41,197 nt of DNA from CADCWK01 sp964244115 (GCA_964244115.1 CAXTHM010000032.1:1-41197), one strand, 5' to 3'. Counted from the first letter of the stretch, positions 31,732 through 41,051 are shown. Translations and numbers: made by a program. Notes: generated by a model not told the origin, from the sequence alone.

Positions 31732-33408
31732 ATGCATCTGATCGAGATCCGCGAACTCGAAGGGCCGAACCCCTACCTGACGGTGCCGGCGATCAAGGTC
31801 GAGTTCGACCTCGAGGACGGCCAGCCCAACCCGGACTGGGCCGAGCGCCTCCGGGATCTCCTGTCATTCGCCCCCGTAACGAGCAGGGGCGAGTCCGATC
31901 CGGGCGACGGACGCGTGGTCGTCGCGCACTGCCTGACGACGGCGATCCGGGCCGCCCATGCGGTGGCTGGGCTGACGCCGGGCGCCATCGCCACCGTTCC
32001 GGGCGACATCACGACGCGGATCGTGGTCGCATTCGCCTGGGACCGCCGGCCGGTGGCGCTGGCCATCGCCCGATTGGCGGTCGAGATCACCGCTCAGGCC
32101 TGCGGTGACGCGGAGACGGACCGAGAGCGGGTCGCCGGTCTCGTCGATTCGCTGCGTCAGGCGGTCGCCGCGCCGGCCGGCCCGGACGACGCACCGGAGC
32201 TGATCCGGGTGGGTGACGGGCCACCGCGACTCGTCGCCATCACCGGTACCAACGGCAAGACCACCACCACCCGGCTGGTGGCGTATCTCCTCCGCGAGGC
32301 GGGGCGATCGGTGGGCTGGAGTTCGACCAGCGGGGTCTACGTTCAGGGCGAGGAGATCGAGTCGGGCGACTGGTCGGGACCGGCTGGAGCCCGGCGCCTG
32401 ATCGACCGGGAAGACATCGACTGGGCCATCCTGGAGACCGCCCGCGGCGGCATCCTCCGTCGCGGCCTCGCCTACGACCGCGCCCACGTCACGGCGATGA
32501 CCAACGTCAGCGCCGACCACCTCGGCGATTACGGCGTCCTGACGACCCAGACGCTGGCCGCGGTCAAGGGGACGGTCGTTCGTGCCACCCGGCCCGACGG
32601 CTGGGCGATCCTCAACGCCGACGATCCCCTCGTCTTCGCGCAGCGGCACGGCGTCGACGCCCGGCTCTGCCTCCTGACGCAATACCCCCTGACCTCCGAA
32701 CTGGAGGAGCACCTCGCCGCCGGCGGCCGGGTCGTCTCGGTCGAGGACGGCCAGATCACGCTGCGGGAATCCGGCGTCGTCTCCGCGATCATCCCCATCG
32801 TCGATGTTCCGCTCACCTTCGGCGGCGTGGCACGACACATGGTCGAGAACGTCCTCTGCGCGGTCGGGATCGCCCTGGGCTGTGGCCTCGGCGTGGGGGA
32901 GATCGCCAGCGGTCTGCGAGGGTTCGTCAGCAGCTCGTCGCTGAACCCGGGCCGCCTGAACGTCTACCCCGTCCGCGGCGCGACCTACATCGCCGACTAC
33001 GCTCACAACGAGGCCGGCCTGGCCGAACTGATCAACCTCGCCCGGACGCTGGTTCGCGGTGAGGGCCGGCTCTGGCTGATCATCGGCACGGCCGGCGACC
33101 GATCGGACGAGACCTACCGGGCACTCGGCCGGATGGCGGCCGAGGCATCGAGCCGAGTCATCCCGCGGGATACGCCGCACTACCTGCGCGGTCGCCCGCC
33201 CGGCGAGACGACGGCCCTGATGCGGGCGGGGATCCGATTGGCGGGCGGTGAGCCGTTCGCCGTCGCCGACGATGAGATCAGCGCCATCGACGCCTCGCTG
33301 GCGGATCTTCGCCCCGGCGATGTTATCGCGATCATGGCGTCGGACGAGCCCAAAGCGGTGGCGGATCACCTCGCGTCGCTGTCCCAGGCGGGAGATCCGA
33401 CCACGTAA
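31732..33408 (+). CDS. CphA-related Mur ligase lacking the ATP-grasp domain
   Basis: This 558-aa protein has two parts. Residues 1-~165 are recognisably the cyanophycin synthetase N-terminal domain: LIEIRELEGPNPY matches the family's LRGPN start, and RIVVAFAWDRRPVALAIARLA aligns with the VVFxY...A segment. Residues ~168-558 are a complete Mur ligase: P-loop GTNGKTTTTR at 172, LETARGGILRRGL, NVSADHLGDYG, LNADDPLV and ADYAHNEAGLAEL. The ~300-residue ATP-grasp domain between them in CphA is missing. In CphA the Mur domain attaches arginine to the aspartate side chain, so this protein could do that step alone or act on a different amino acid. It converges on the cph genes. Confidence 0.85.
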   Translation: MHLIEIRELEGPNPYLTVPAIKVEFDLEDGQPNPDWAERLRDLLSFAPVTSRGESDPGDGRVVVAHCLTTAIRAAHAVAGLTPGAIATVPGDITTRIVVAFAWDRRPVALAIARLAVEITAQACGDAETDRERVAGLVDSLRQAVAAPAGPDDAPELIRVGDGPPRLVAITGTNGKTTTTRLVAYLLREAGRSVGWSSTSGVYVQGEEIESGDWSGPAGARRLIDREDIDWAILETARGGILRRGLAYDRAHVTAMTNVSADHLGDYGVLTTQTLAAVKGTVVRATRPDGWAILNADDPLVFAQRHGVDARLCLLTQYPLTSELEEHLAAGGRVVSVEDGQITLRESGVVSAIIPIVDVPLTFGGVARHMVENVLCAVGIALGCGLGVGEIASGLRGFVSSSSLNPGRLNVYPVRGATYIADYAHNEAGLAELINLARTLVRGEGRLWLIIGTAGDRSDETYRALGRMAAEASSRVIPRDTPHYLRGRPPGETTALMRAGIRLAGGEPFAVADDEISAIDASLADLRPGDVIAIMASDEPKAVADHLASLSQAGDPTT

Positions 33409-33421
33409 CCACCCCTCGGCG

Positions 33422-34993
33422 TCAGGACGGCCGATCGCCGCCCGTGTCCGCTCGCATCGCTTCCCGGGAACCGTAGACGACGAGCCGCAGCGGGCCGACC
33501 CGGACCTCGCGGCGGGCGTTCGAGGGTACGGCCGGCACCGGGATCGTCTCCGAGCGCAACCGATCGAAGAGCGAGGCGATCGGATTCGACCCGGACACCC
33601 GTCCCGTCGACTCCTCGACAGCCTGCAACACCTCCGGCCAGGTTCCCCATGCCGCCCGTCGATCCGGCGCCGCGCCGTCGTCGAACCGGACCAGATAGCG
33701 GGCGAGCACGAACGGGTGGACCTTCTGGACGCGGAACGTCCTCGCGGTCCGCTCGTCCAGGCGCCGGAGGATCTCGTCGGCGCCGTTCCGGTTCAGCCAG
33801 TCGAGGACCCCGGAGACCTGCCGGTTGGCGTAGAGGACGTTGTCCCGGCGGCGTTCCAGCTCCTCGGTGGAGCGGGAGAACGGGTCCTGCGACTTGAGCT
33901 CGAACAGCCCGAGCGTGCCGGTCTTCCGGTCGAAGACCACGGCGTCGATGTCGGTCCGGACGTCGCCCTTGCCCCGGCGCAGCTCGATCCGGCCCGTGCT
34001 GGTGACGAACCGGCGATCGCCGAAGACGCGGTGGAGATCGTCCCGGAAGGTGACTTCCCTGAGCCAGGCGCTGTTGTGATACTCCCGCGCGGCGCGGCGC
34101 CGGAGTTCCCGCCCCAGGAAGAAGAGCGGCTCGGTCGTCAGCCCCAGCCGCGACGCGACCAGCCGATCGGGCGCCACCCGGACGAGCGGTGCCGCTGCGA
34201 CGCCAGGCACCGTCGCGTGCCAGGCCGCGGACTCGCGGTCGAGGGTGAACGCGGCGAGCGCCCGTGCCACGACGTTCTCGTCCAGATCGAGCGCCGCCGC
34301 GATCGCAGTGACCAGCCCCGATTCCGACCAGACCACGTCAATGTCGGAGCGGTGGTCGTCCCGGGAAACCCGGCCGATGAGGTAGCGGAGGACATCGCAG
34401 GAGGTCCGAACGGAACAGCCATCGATCACGGCGTCGGGCGGGTAGGCGAGCTGGTACGACATGGTCGCGAGCGGATCGTCGCCAGACCCTTGGAGCTGCC
34501 CGGCCTGGGTCGTCCGGGCCAGCAAGTGTGCCCATCGGTCGATGTGGGCACGTTCCCGCCAGGCCGCGGGAGTCAGCTTCGTCGTCCGCCAACCGACGAG
34601 CGAGTCGCCGGCGCCCTCCGCAAGCCGGAGGAACCCGCTCTCGACATGCCCGAGGATCGGCTCGGCCGTCGCCAGGTCATCGCAGTCGTCGAGGAACCGA
34701 TCGGCCCACCTTGCCAGGGCAGCTCCCGACGCCGTTACGGACCCTCCTGAAGCGACGTCCACCGCTTCGAGGCAGAGCTGGATGGCCAGATTGCCGCCGT
34801 AGGCGGCGAAACGCCTGCCGCTGACCAGATCGGGAATGGGCTCGGCCGCGGTCGCCGCCGGTCCCGGTCGGCGATCGATCGCCCGAACGACGGCGACGGT
34901 CGCTGCCGCGTGGTCGGTCGGGACATCCGTCTGGAGCCTGGACCGCTGCGACCGGATCGCCGCTCGGAGCCGTCCCACGGCGTCTTCGGTCAA
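33422..34993 (-). CDS. PD-(D/E)XK nuclease-like protein in the cyanophycin locus
   Basis: This 523-aa protein is of unrecognised family. Residues 350-367 contain Asp350 (RTDIDAVVFD) followed after 14 residues by Glu365-Leu-Lys367 (LGLFELKSQDPFSR). This is the D...ExK core of a PD-(D/E)XK nuclease. The N-terminal ~330 residues are mostly helical with no motif I know. The C-terminal part (KVHPFVLARYLVRFDDG) is mixed. The TTG start at 34993 is supported by GGAAGGT five bases upstream. It lies 46 bases after cphA on the same strand and so is probably cotranscribed with cphB-cphA. A nuclease in a storage-polymer operon is unexpected; the fold may have another role. Confidence 0.65.
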   Translation of the reverse strand: MTEDAVGRLRAAIRSQRSRLQTDVPTDHAAATVAVVRAIDRRPGPAATAAEPIPDLVSGRRFAAYGGNLAIQLCLEAVDVASGGSVTASGAALARWADRFLDDCDDLATAEPILGHVESGFLRLAEGAGDSLVGWRTTKLTPAAWRERAHIDRWAHLLARTTQAGQLQGSGDDPLATMSYQLAYPPDAVIDGCSVRTSCDVLRYLIGRVSRDDHRSDIDVVWSESGLVTAIAAALDLDENVVARALAAFTLDRESAAWHATVPGVAAAPLVRVAPDRLVASRLGLTTEPLFFLGRELRRRAAREYHNSAWLREVTFRDDLHRVFGDRRFVTSTGRIELRRGKGDVRTDIDAVVFDRKTGTLGLFELKSQDPFSRSTEELERRRDNVLYANRQVSGVLDWLNRNGADEILRRLDERTARTFRVQKVHPFVLARYLVRFDDGAAPDRRAAWGTWPEVLQAVEESTGRVSGSNPIASLFDRLRSETIPVPAVPSNARREVRVGPLRLVVYGSREAMRADTGGDRPS

Positions 34994-35039
34994 CGGCGAC
35001 CTTCCCGTCCGTCACGCTGATCCTCGGCGTGGTCCGACG

Positions 35040-37676
35040 CTACATCGTCGCGGCCCGCCCGCTCAGGGCTTGCCAGACGGCTTTGGGCTGATCGACGAGC
35101 AGCACGACGAGGTCGTCCCGCTCGGACCGCTCGACGGTCTTCATGCTCGCTTCGATCTCGTCGGTGATGATCTCGACCGAGTCGGGGGAGAGGCCGCTCT
35201 CCAGGACCGCCTTGTGCAGCAGCCCCGCGACCTCGCCTCGCGCCCGGCCCCGCGTGTTCGCATCCTCGCGAATGATGATGTTCGTGAAGCTGCGGCCGGC
35301 GAGATTGCCGAAGGCCTGGATGTCGCCATCGGAGCGGTCGCCGGGCATGGCGATCATGACGTAGGTGTGCTTCGCCTCCATGCGCTGGACGAAGTCGACC
35401 ATGCCTTCGAGCCCGGCGACGTTGTGGCAGTAGTCCATCACGATCCGGCGACCGTCGAGTTCCATCATGTTGAAGCGGCCGGGGGTCTGGAAGAACGTGT
35501 TGTCGAACGTCCGCAGCGCCAGCCGGATCTGCTCCAGCTGGACGTCCATCGCGAACGCCGCCGCCGTCGCGGCGAGGGCGTTGGCAATGTTGACCCGGAT
35601 CCGGCCGTCGAACGTCGCCGGGATCTGGCTGGCGTAGAGCAGGCTCGTCTCGCGGCGGTGCTCGATCAGCGTGATCATCTCGCCCTGCGGCGTCTTCTTG
35701 AGGACGACGGCCTTGCCGCGCTCGCGCAGGTGGTCGCGGACGACCGGGTTGTCCTCGTTCATGCTGAAGAAGACGATCTCGCCGCGGGCGGTCCGCTGCA
35801 TCTCGACGGTCCACTCGTTGTCCGCGTTCAGGACGCTGGCGCCGTCACGGAGGGCGGCCTGGGGCACGACCGCCTTGACCTTGGCGAGGTCGCTGAGGGT
35901 GTCGATCCCCTTGAGACCGAGGTGATCGCTGGCGACGTTCGTCACGACGGCGACGTTGCAGCGGTCGAAGCCGAGGCCGGAGCGGATGATCCCGCCCCGG
36001 GCGGTCTCCAGCACGGCGAAGTCGACGGCCGGGTTCTTGAGCACCATCTGGGCGCTCTGCGGGCCGCTCATATCGCCCGCCATGATCTGAGTGCCGTCGA
36101 TGTAGATGCCGTCGGTCGAGGTCAGCCCGACCTTGCGGCCCGCCGCCTTCATGATGTGGGCGATCATCCGGGAGGTCGTCGTCTTGCCGTTGGTCCCCGT
36201 GACGGCCACGATCGGGATCCGGCTCTGGGCCCGGGCCGGGAACATCATGTCCAGAACGGCGCGGCCGACCAGCCGGGGGTGGCCCTCGGTCGGGTGGGTG
36301 TGCATCCGGAAACCCGGTCCGGCGTTGACTTCGCAGATCGCCCCGCCGGCCTGCCGGACGGACTGGCTGATGTCAGGGGCGATGAAGTCGATCCCGGCGA
36401 TGTCCAGCCCGACGACCATCGCGGCCTGGCGGGAGATCTCGATGTTGTCAGGGTGGATGTCGTCGGTCCGGTCGATGCTGGTCCCGCCGGTGCTCATGTT
36501 GCCGGTCAGCTTGAGCTGGACCATCTGGCCGACATCGGGCACGGACGAGAGATCGAGGCCGGCGCGCTCAAGCACCTCCACCGTCTGGGCATCGACCGTG
36601 ATCCGGGTCAGGATCTTCTCGTGACCGACGCCGCGGCGCGGGTCCGCGTTGGTGATCTCGACGAGCTGCTCGATCGTGTGGACGCCGTCGCCGACGACGT
36701 GAGCCGGGACGCGCTCGGCGACGGCGACGACCTCGTTGTCGACGACGAGGATGCGGTAGTCCTTGCCGACGATGAACGTCTCGGCGATGACGGTGCCGTT
36801 GCGGCTCTCGCCCTGGGCGATCGGGAAGTTCTCCCGGACCTCGGCCTCGTCCCGCAGGTTGATGCAGACCCCACGGCCGTGGTTGCCGTCGAGCGGCTTG
36901 AGCACGATGGGGTAGCCGATCCGGCTGGCCTGCCTGACGGCGTCGTCGGCGCTCGTCACGATGACGCTCTGCGGGACCGGGATGCCGACCTCGTGCAGGA
37001 GGCGGTTGGTCAGTTCCTTGTTCGAGGCGATGTCGACGGCGATGTTGGCCGACTGGCTGGTCACGGTCGCCCAGACGCGGCGCTGGTACTTGCCGTGCCC
37101 GAGCTGGACGAGCGACCGCTTCGGGTCCAGCCGCAGGACCGGGATGCCGCGCCGCTGCGCTTCGGCGACGATCGCACCGGTCGACGGCCCGTAGGCGAGC
37201 TGCTCGGCGACCTTGATGACGCGGTGCTCGAGCTCGTGGACATAATCGAAGTCGGGCTCGCTGCCGTAGATCAGGTGGTTGAGCAGGCGCAGGGCCAGCT
37301 CGCCCGCCGCCCGGCCGACGTCCTCCTGCTCGTACTGGAAGATGACGTTGTAGACGCCCCGCTCACCGGTCGCTCGGGTCAACCCGCGCCGGACCTCGCC
37401 ACCGGCGAGGTTCTGGATCTCGATGGCGACATGCTCGAGGACGTGGCCCATCCAGGTCCCGTCCCGGAGGCGCTGGAGGAACCCGCCGGGACGACCGATC
37501 GAGCACCCGTGCTCGTACAGCGTCGGGATCGTCGCCGTCAGCTTGTCGTAGAAGCCCGGCACCTTGTTCGACGGGCGATCTTCGAGCTCGCCGAGATCGA
37601 CGATCTGATGGATGACCGGCATCCGCGCCCAGACGTTCGGACCACGGAGCGCATGGGTCTGACGAACCTCGATCAC
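35040..37676 (-). CDS. cphA: Cyanophycin synthetase
   Basis: This 878-aa full-length CphA polymerises aspartate and arginine into multi-L-arginyl-poly-L-aspartate without ribosomes. The N-terminal domain (residues 1-160) has HALRGPNVWAR and GHVLEHVAIEIQNLAGG. The ATP-grasp domain (~200-480) adds aspartate to the backbone; Lys260 is in IVLKPLDGNHGRGV. The Mur ligase domain (~485-878) adds arginine to each side chain; it has the P-loop GTNGKTTTSR at 494, FAVLETARGGIIRSGL, ASDHLG and MDYCHNVAGLEGM. All three domains look intact. The GTG at 37676 is preceded by AGGAGG nine bases upstream. cphB lies 96 bases upstream on the same strand. Confidence 0.96.
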   Translation of the reverse strand: MIEVRQTHALRGPNVWARMPVIHQIVDLGELEDRPSNKVPGFYDKLTATIPTLYEHGCSIGRPGGFLQRLRDGTWMGHVLEHVAIEIQNLAGGEVRRGLTRATGERGVYNVIFQYEQEDVGRAAGELALRLLNHLIYGSEPDFDYVHELEHRVIKVAEQLAYGPSTGAIVAEAQRRGIPVLRLDPKRSLVQLGHGKYQRRVWATVTSQSANIAVDIASNKELTNRLLHEVGIPVPQSVIVTSADDAVRQASRIGYPIVLKPLDGNHGRGVCINLRDEAEVRENFPIAQGESRNGTVIAETFIVGKDYRILVVDNEVVAVAERVPAHVVGDGVHTIEQLVEITNADPRRGVGHEKILTRITVDAQTVEVLERAGLDLSSVPDVGQMVQLKLTGNMSTGGTSIDRTDDIHPDNIEISRQAAMVVGLDIAGIDFIAPDISQSVRQAGGAICEVNAGPGFRMHTHPTEGHPRLVGRAVLDMMFPARAQSRIPIVAVTGTNGKTTTSRMIAHIMKAAGRKVGLTSTDGIYIDGTQIMAGDMSGPQSAQMVLKNPAVDFAVLETARGGIIRSGLGFDRCNVAVVTNVASDHLGLKGIDTLSDLAKVKAVVPQAALRDGASVLNADNEWTVEMQRTARGEIVFFSMNEDNPVVRDHLRERGKAVVLKKTPQGEMITLIEHRRETSLLYASQIPATFDGRIRVNIANALAATAAAFAMDVQLEQIRLALRTFDNTFFQTPGRFNMMELDGRRIVMDYCHNVAGLEGMVDFVQRMEAKHTYVMIAMPGDRSDGDIQAFGNLAGRSFTNIIIREDANTRGRARGEVAGLLHKAVLESGLSPDSVEIITDEIEASMKTVERSERDDLVVLLVDQPKAVWQALSGRAATM

Positions 37677-37772
37677 GGTGCTGGTCCTCCTGGTTGGGCG
37701 CGAGCGTTGAGTGACGGGTGACGTGCGGCGATCTGCCGTAGCGGTGTCTGGGCCTGGATTGATCGGGTCGGT

Positions 37773-38633
37773 CTAGTACCAGTCGATGATCCGACGCTCC
37801 GGGGCGAGGAAACGCCGGCCGGCCGTCAGGACGTGCAGGTTGGCGTTCGAGACGGAGATCCCGCCCTGCGCCTTGACCTCGGCGATGTCGGAGACCATCC
37901 GGCGACCATCGACGATCGTGATGCTCTGCCGCCCGATGACCTCCATCACGCCCCGCTCATCGATCAGGATACCGGTATCTTCGTCGATCCCGACCCCGAG
38001 CAGCGACGGGTTGGCCGCGACGAGGGCCAGGAGCCGCCCGATCCGGTCCCGCTGGCGAAAGTGCTGATCGATGATCATGTCCGGGACGAGCCCGAAGCCC
38101 GCGACCATCTGCGCCATCCGCAGCCGGGGACTCGGACCGCTGGCACCCATGGCGACCATGTGCGCGCTCAGGATCGACGCGCCGGCGCTGGTCCCGGCCA
38201 CGATCGCGCCGGCGTTGTGGCGCTGCCGGATCAGCGCCTCGGCGACGCTGCCGCCCATCATGGCCGAGAGGCGCATCTGGTTGCCGCCGGTCAGGAAGAT
38301 GCCGGTCGCCTCCCGGAGCGGGTCGAGCGGGATCGCGCCGTTGGCGTCCTCGCGGCTCATGATCGGCACGGACGCGACCGTCCCCGCACCCATCTCCGAG
38401 AAGATGCGGCGGTACCGCTCGCCACCGTTCTCCATCGACGAGGCCGTCGGGACGATGGCGATCCTGGCATCTGCCCCGCCGGCCAGCTGGAGGAACGTCG
38501 CAAGGATCGAGCGGTCGTTGACCTTGTCCTCCGCGCCGCCGATCGCCAGGCACGGACCCGCTGACACGACAAGAGCCGAGGTCGACACCGAGACAGGCTG
38601 GGACAGGACGTCGCCGATTTGGGCACTGTGCAT
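37773..38633 (-). CDS. cphB: Cyanophycinase (S51 serine peptidase)
   Basis: This 286-aa enzyme cuts cyanophycin to beta-Asp-Arg dipeptides. The nucleophile Ser149 is in the elbow AGTSAGASIL, a Gln/His pair is in IIDQHFRQRDRIGRL and the acidic residue is in GVGIDEDTGILID. LAIGGAEDKVN near the start and FLTGGNQMRL are family motifs. The ATG at 38633 is weakly preceded by GGAAA but fits the promoter 40 bases away; about 28 residues precede the core and look like a tail rather than a signal peptide. An intracellular enzyme beside cphA lets the cell recover its stored nitrogen. Its promoter region is shared with the fused methionine gene on the other strand. Confidence 0.95.
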   Translation of the reverse strand: MHSAQIGDVLSQPVSVSTSALVVSAGPCLAIGGAEDKVNDRSILATFLQLAGGADARIAIVPTASSMENGGERYRRIFSEMGAGTVASVPIMSREDANGAIPLDPLREATGIFLTGGNQMRLSAMMGGSVAEALIRQRHNAGAIVAGTSAGASILSAHMVAMGASGPSPRLRMAQMVAGFGLVPDMIIDQHFRQRDRIGRLLALVAANPSLLGVGIDEDTGILIDERGVMEVIGRQSITIVDGRRMVSDIAEVKAQGGISVSNANLHVLTAGRRFLAPERRIIDWY

Positions 38634-38673
38634 AGGTTTCCGCCATGTTGAGCCGGACCGATCGTAGCCGGCG

Positions 38674-38702
38674 ACTGTACCCGCATGAGCATGGCCCGTC
38701 AA
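38674..38702 (-). promoter_or_regulatory. cphB promoter (TTGACG-17-TACAGT)
   Basis: On the minus strand the -35 TTGACG (38702-38697) and the -10 TACAGT (38679-38674) are 17 bases apart, ~40 bases before the cphB ATG. It should drive cphB-cphA and the following PD-(D/E)XK-like gene. Confidence 0.7.
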
Positions 38703-38907
38703 TCGGTTGGTCGGATGGCGATGCTGAAGCGGCCAGCGAGCGATTTCGGGACCTTTCACGGATGTCGATCCGAATGCGGGGTAGGGCATACTTGCCGGAA
38801 CGAGCGGCGATCCGATCGTCGCCTCACCCTCGCTCCCCAAATCCTTCCTGACCATCCTGACGATCCCGACCGCTCCATCCAGTCAGCCCGAACGCTGAGG
38901 ACTCCCG

Positions 38908-40833
38908 ATGAGCCATCCCCTCCTGACGAGATTGCACGACGGACCGCTACTCGCCGATGGGGCGATGGGGACGATGCTCCACGCCACCGGCGTCCCGATC
39001 GATGCCTGCTTCGACGCCCTCAACCTGACCGATCCCGACGCGATCAGCGCCGTGCACCGGGCCTACATCGCCGCCGGAGCCGACATCATCGAGACCAACA
39101 CGTTCGGCGCCAACCGTCTCCGCCTCGAGCCGCACGGGCTGGCCGATCAGGTCACCAGAGTCAACAAGCGAGCGGTCAAGCTGGCGCGGGAGGAGCGCGA
39201 GATCAGCGGTCAGCCCGTGCTGATCGCAGGCTCGATCGGCCCGACCGGGCGCAGCGTCAGCGCCTTCAGCCGGATCCCGGCCGCCGAGATCCGCGGCGTC
39301 TTCCGCGAGCAGGCCGAGGCGCTGCTGGAGGGGGGCGTCGACCTGCTTTTCATCGAGACGATGGGCAGCCTCGACGAGATGGACGCGGCGGTGGCGGCGG
39401 TCCGCGAGGCCTGCGACCTCCCGATCGTCGCCATGATGACGTTCGGCGACGACGGTTCGACGCTCTCCGGCGATCTCCCCCGGACCGTCCTGCGGCGGCT
39501 GTCCGAGGCCGGCGTTGCGGTCGTGGGCGGCAACTGCTCGGTCGGGCCGGGCAAGCTCCTGCCGGTGATGCGGTCGCTGGCTCGGGACCGCGAGGATATC
39601 GTCGACGGCGACCGCATCCACCTCGCCTGCCTGCCGAACGCCGGCTGGCCGACGTTCGTCGGAAGCCGGGTGTTCTACCCGTCGTCGCCGGAGTACTTCG
39701 CCACGTTCGCGGTCGACGCGATCGAGGCCGGCGTCGGGCTGATCGGTGGCTGCTGCGGCACGACGCCCGACCACATCCGGGCGATGCGCGCGGCGATCGA
39801 TGCCCGTCAGCAGCAAGTAACAGGTGGTACGGCTGACCTGCCGCTGGAGAACGCCGAGCCGGCGCGGCCGGTTCGGATCGCGCCGATCTCGATCGACCTG
39901 TCCGTCGCCGACGAGCCGACGGAGCTCCATCAGAAGTTGGGCAAGAAGTTCATCGTCAGCGTCGAGATCGACCCGCCCAAGGGGTTCAACCCGGCCAAGG
40001 CGCTGGCCGGCGCCCGGCTCCTCAAGGATGCCGGGGTGGACGCGATCAACGTCGCCGATTCGCCGATGGCCCGCGTGCGGATGAGCGCCATGACGCTCTG
40101 CTACCTGATCCAGCACGAGGTCGGGATCGAGACCATCGTCCACTTCACCACCCGCGACCGCTCGCTGATGGGTCTCCAGTCCGAGCTGCTCGGCGCCCAC
40201 GCCGTCGGGGTCCGGAACATCCTGGCGCTCCGGGGCGACCCGCCGAGCCTCGGGGACTACCCGGACTCGACCGCCGTCTACGACGTCGATTCGGCCGGGC
40301 TGATCGGCGTGATCAAGCGGCTGAACAGCGGCGCCGACTCCGCCGGCGCCTCGATCGGCCGACCGGCCGCGTTCACGATCGCCTGCGCCGTCGACCCGAC
40401 CAAGCCGGACCTTGACGACGAGGTCCAGCGGCTCCACCGGAAGATCGAGGCGGGCGCCCACTTCGTCATGAGCCAGCCGATCTACGACCTGGCGGTCTGG
40501 TCGAATTTCCTGGACCGATACGAACGGGCCTTCGACACCCGTGACCTCGGCGTGCCCGTGCTGATGGGGATCCTGCCGCTCCAGAGCAGCAAGCACGCCG
40601 AGTTCCTTCACAACGAGGTGCCGGGCATCAACCCGACCGAGGAATCCCGGGAGCGGATGCGCCGCGCCGGGCCGGACGGGCGCAAGGAGGGGATCCGGAT
40701 GGCGCAGGACCTCCTGCTCGAAGCCCAGTCGCTGGTCCAGGGGACGTACATCATGCCGTCGTTCGGCCGCTACGAGGTCGCCGCCGATGTGATCAGCGTC
40801 CTCACCCGGGATGAGGCAGGCGTCAGCCGCTGA
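38908..40833 (+). CDS. Fused homocysteine S-methyltransferase/methylenetetrahydrofolate reductase
   Basis: This 641-aa protein joins two enzymes, as in B. subtilis YitJ. Residues 1-300 are the zinc-dependent homocysteine methyltransferase: LLADGAMGTMLHATG at the start, and zinc ligands Cys210 (GGNCSVGPG) and Cys282/Cys283 (IGGCCGTTPDHIRAM). Residues ~345-641 are MetF: FIVSVEIDPPKGFNPAKAL, VADSPMARVRMSA, NILALRGDPPSLGDYP and the FAD/folate-binding MSQPIYD. It reduces methylene-THF and passes methyl groups toward methionine; without a B12 domain it may use other donors or serve a partner MetH. GAGGA lies seven bases before the ATG. No SAM riboswitch was recognised in the 274 bases upstream. Confidence 0.95.
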   Translation: MSHPLLTRLHDGPLLADGAMGTMLHATGVPIDACFDALNLTDPDAISAVHRAYIAAGADIIETNTFGANRLRLEPHGLADQVTRVNKRAVKLAREEREISGQPVLIAGSIGPTGRSVSAFSRIPAAEIRGVFREQAEALLEGGVDLLFIETMGSLDEMDAAVAAVREACDLPIVAMMTFGDDGSTLSGDLPRTVLRRLSEAGVAVVGGNCSVGPGKLLPVMRSLARDREDIVDGDRIHLACLPNAGWPTFVGSRVFYPSSPEYFATFAVDAIEAGVGLIGGCCGTTPDHIRAMRAAIDARQQQVTGGTADLPLENAEPARPVRIAPISIDLSVADEPTELHQKLGKKFIVSVEIDPPKGFNPAKALAGARLLKDAGVDAINVADSPMARVRMSAMTLCYLIQHEVGIETIVHFTTRDRSLMGLQSELLGAHAVGVRNILALRGDPPSLGDYPDSTAVYDVDSAGLIGVIKRLNSGADSAGASIGRPAAFTIACAVDPTKPDLDDEVQRLHRKIEAGAHFVMSQPIYDLAVWSNFLDRYERAFDTRDLGVPVLMGILPLQSSKHAEFLHNEVPGINPTEESRERMRRAGPDGRKEGIRMAQDLLLEAQSLVQGTYIMPSFGRYEVAADVISVLTRDEAGVSR

Positions 40834-40873
40834 TCGGAGCCACCGCATCTGGGCAGGCGGCGCTGCCTCGTGG

Positions 40874-41051
40874 TAGAGTCACATGTTGGTCGTCTCGGCC
40901 CGCGACGGGGCTTGGCGCCGTCGTCGGGTGGAGCGCGTCAGGATCGATTCAGGCAGCCGGTCGCGTACATGCGGCCGTGGGCTGGTGACTGGCGCCGGTG
41001 GCGGAGCGCGAATCTGCGCGCTTTCGGCCGGCAGAGTGCAAGGCGAGAGAC
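40874..41051 (+). promoter_or_regulatory. rplS upstream region: -10 element and leader hairpin
   Basis: TAGAGT at 40874-40879 is a likely -10. The leader of ~165 bases contains a hairpin AGCGCG-AATCTG-CGCGCT (41005-41022) shortly before rplS. Only three Ts follow it, so it is not a clear terminator. It may be a ribosomal-protein autoregulatory leader; no known L19 leader motif was matched. Confidence 0.35.

Noticed and set aside
34836..37721. Long plus-strand open frame opposite cphA
   Set aside because: It is the reverse-strand shadow of a GC-rich gene. Its protein is Asp/Val/Arg/Gly-rich without motifs, while the minus strand encodes a clear CphA.
38761..38907. Possible SAM or SAH riboswitch before the methionine gene
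   Set aside because: Only a short hairpin is present; none of the known core motifs is recognised.
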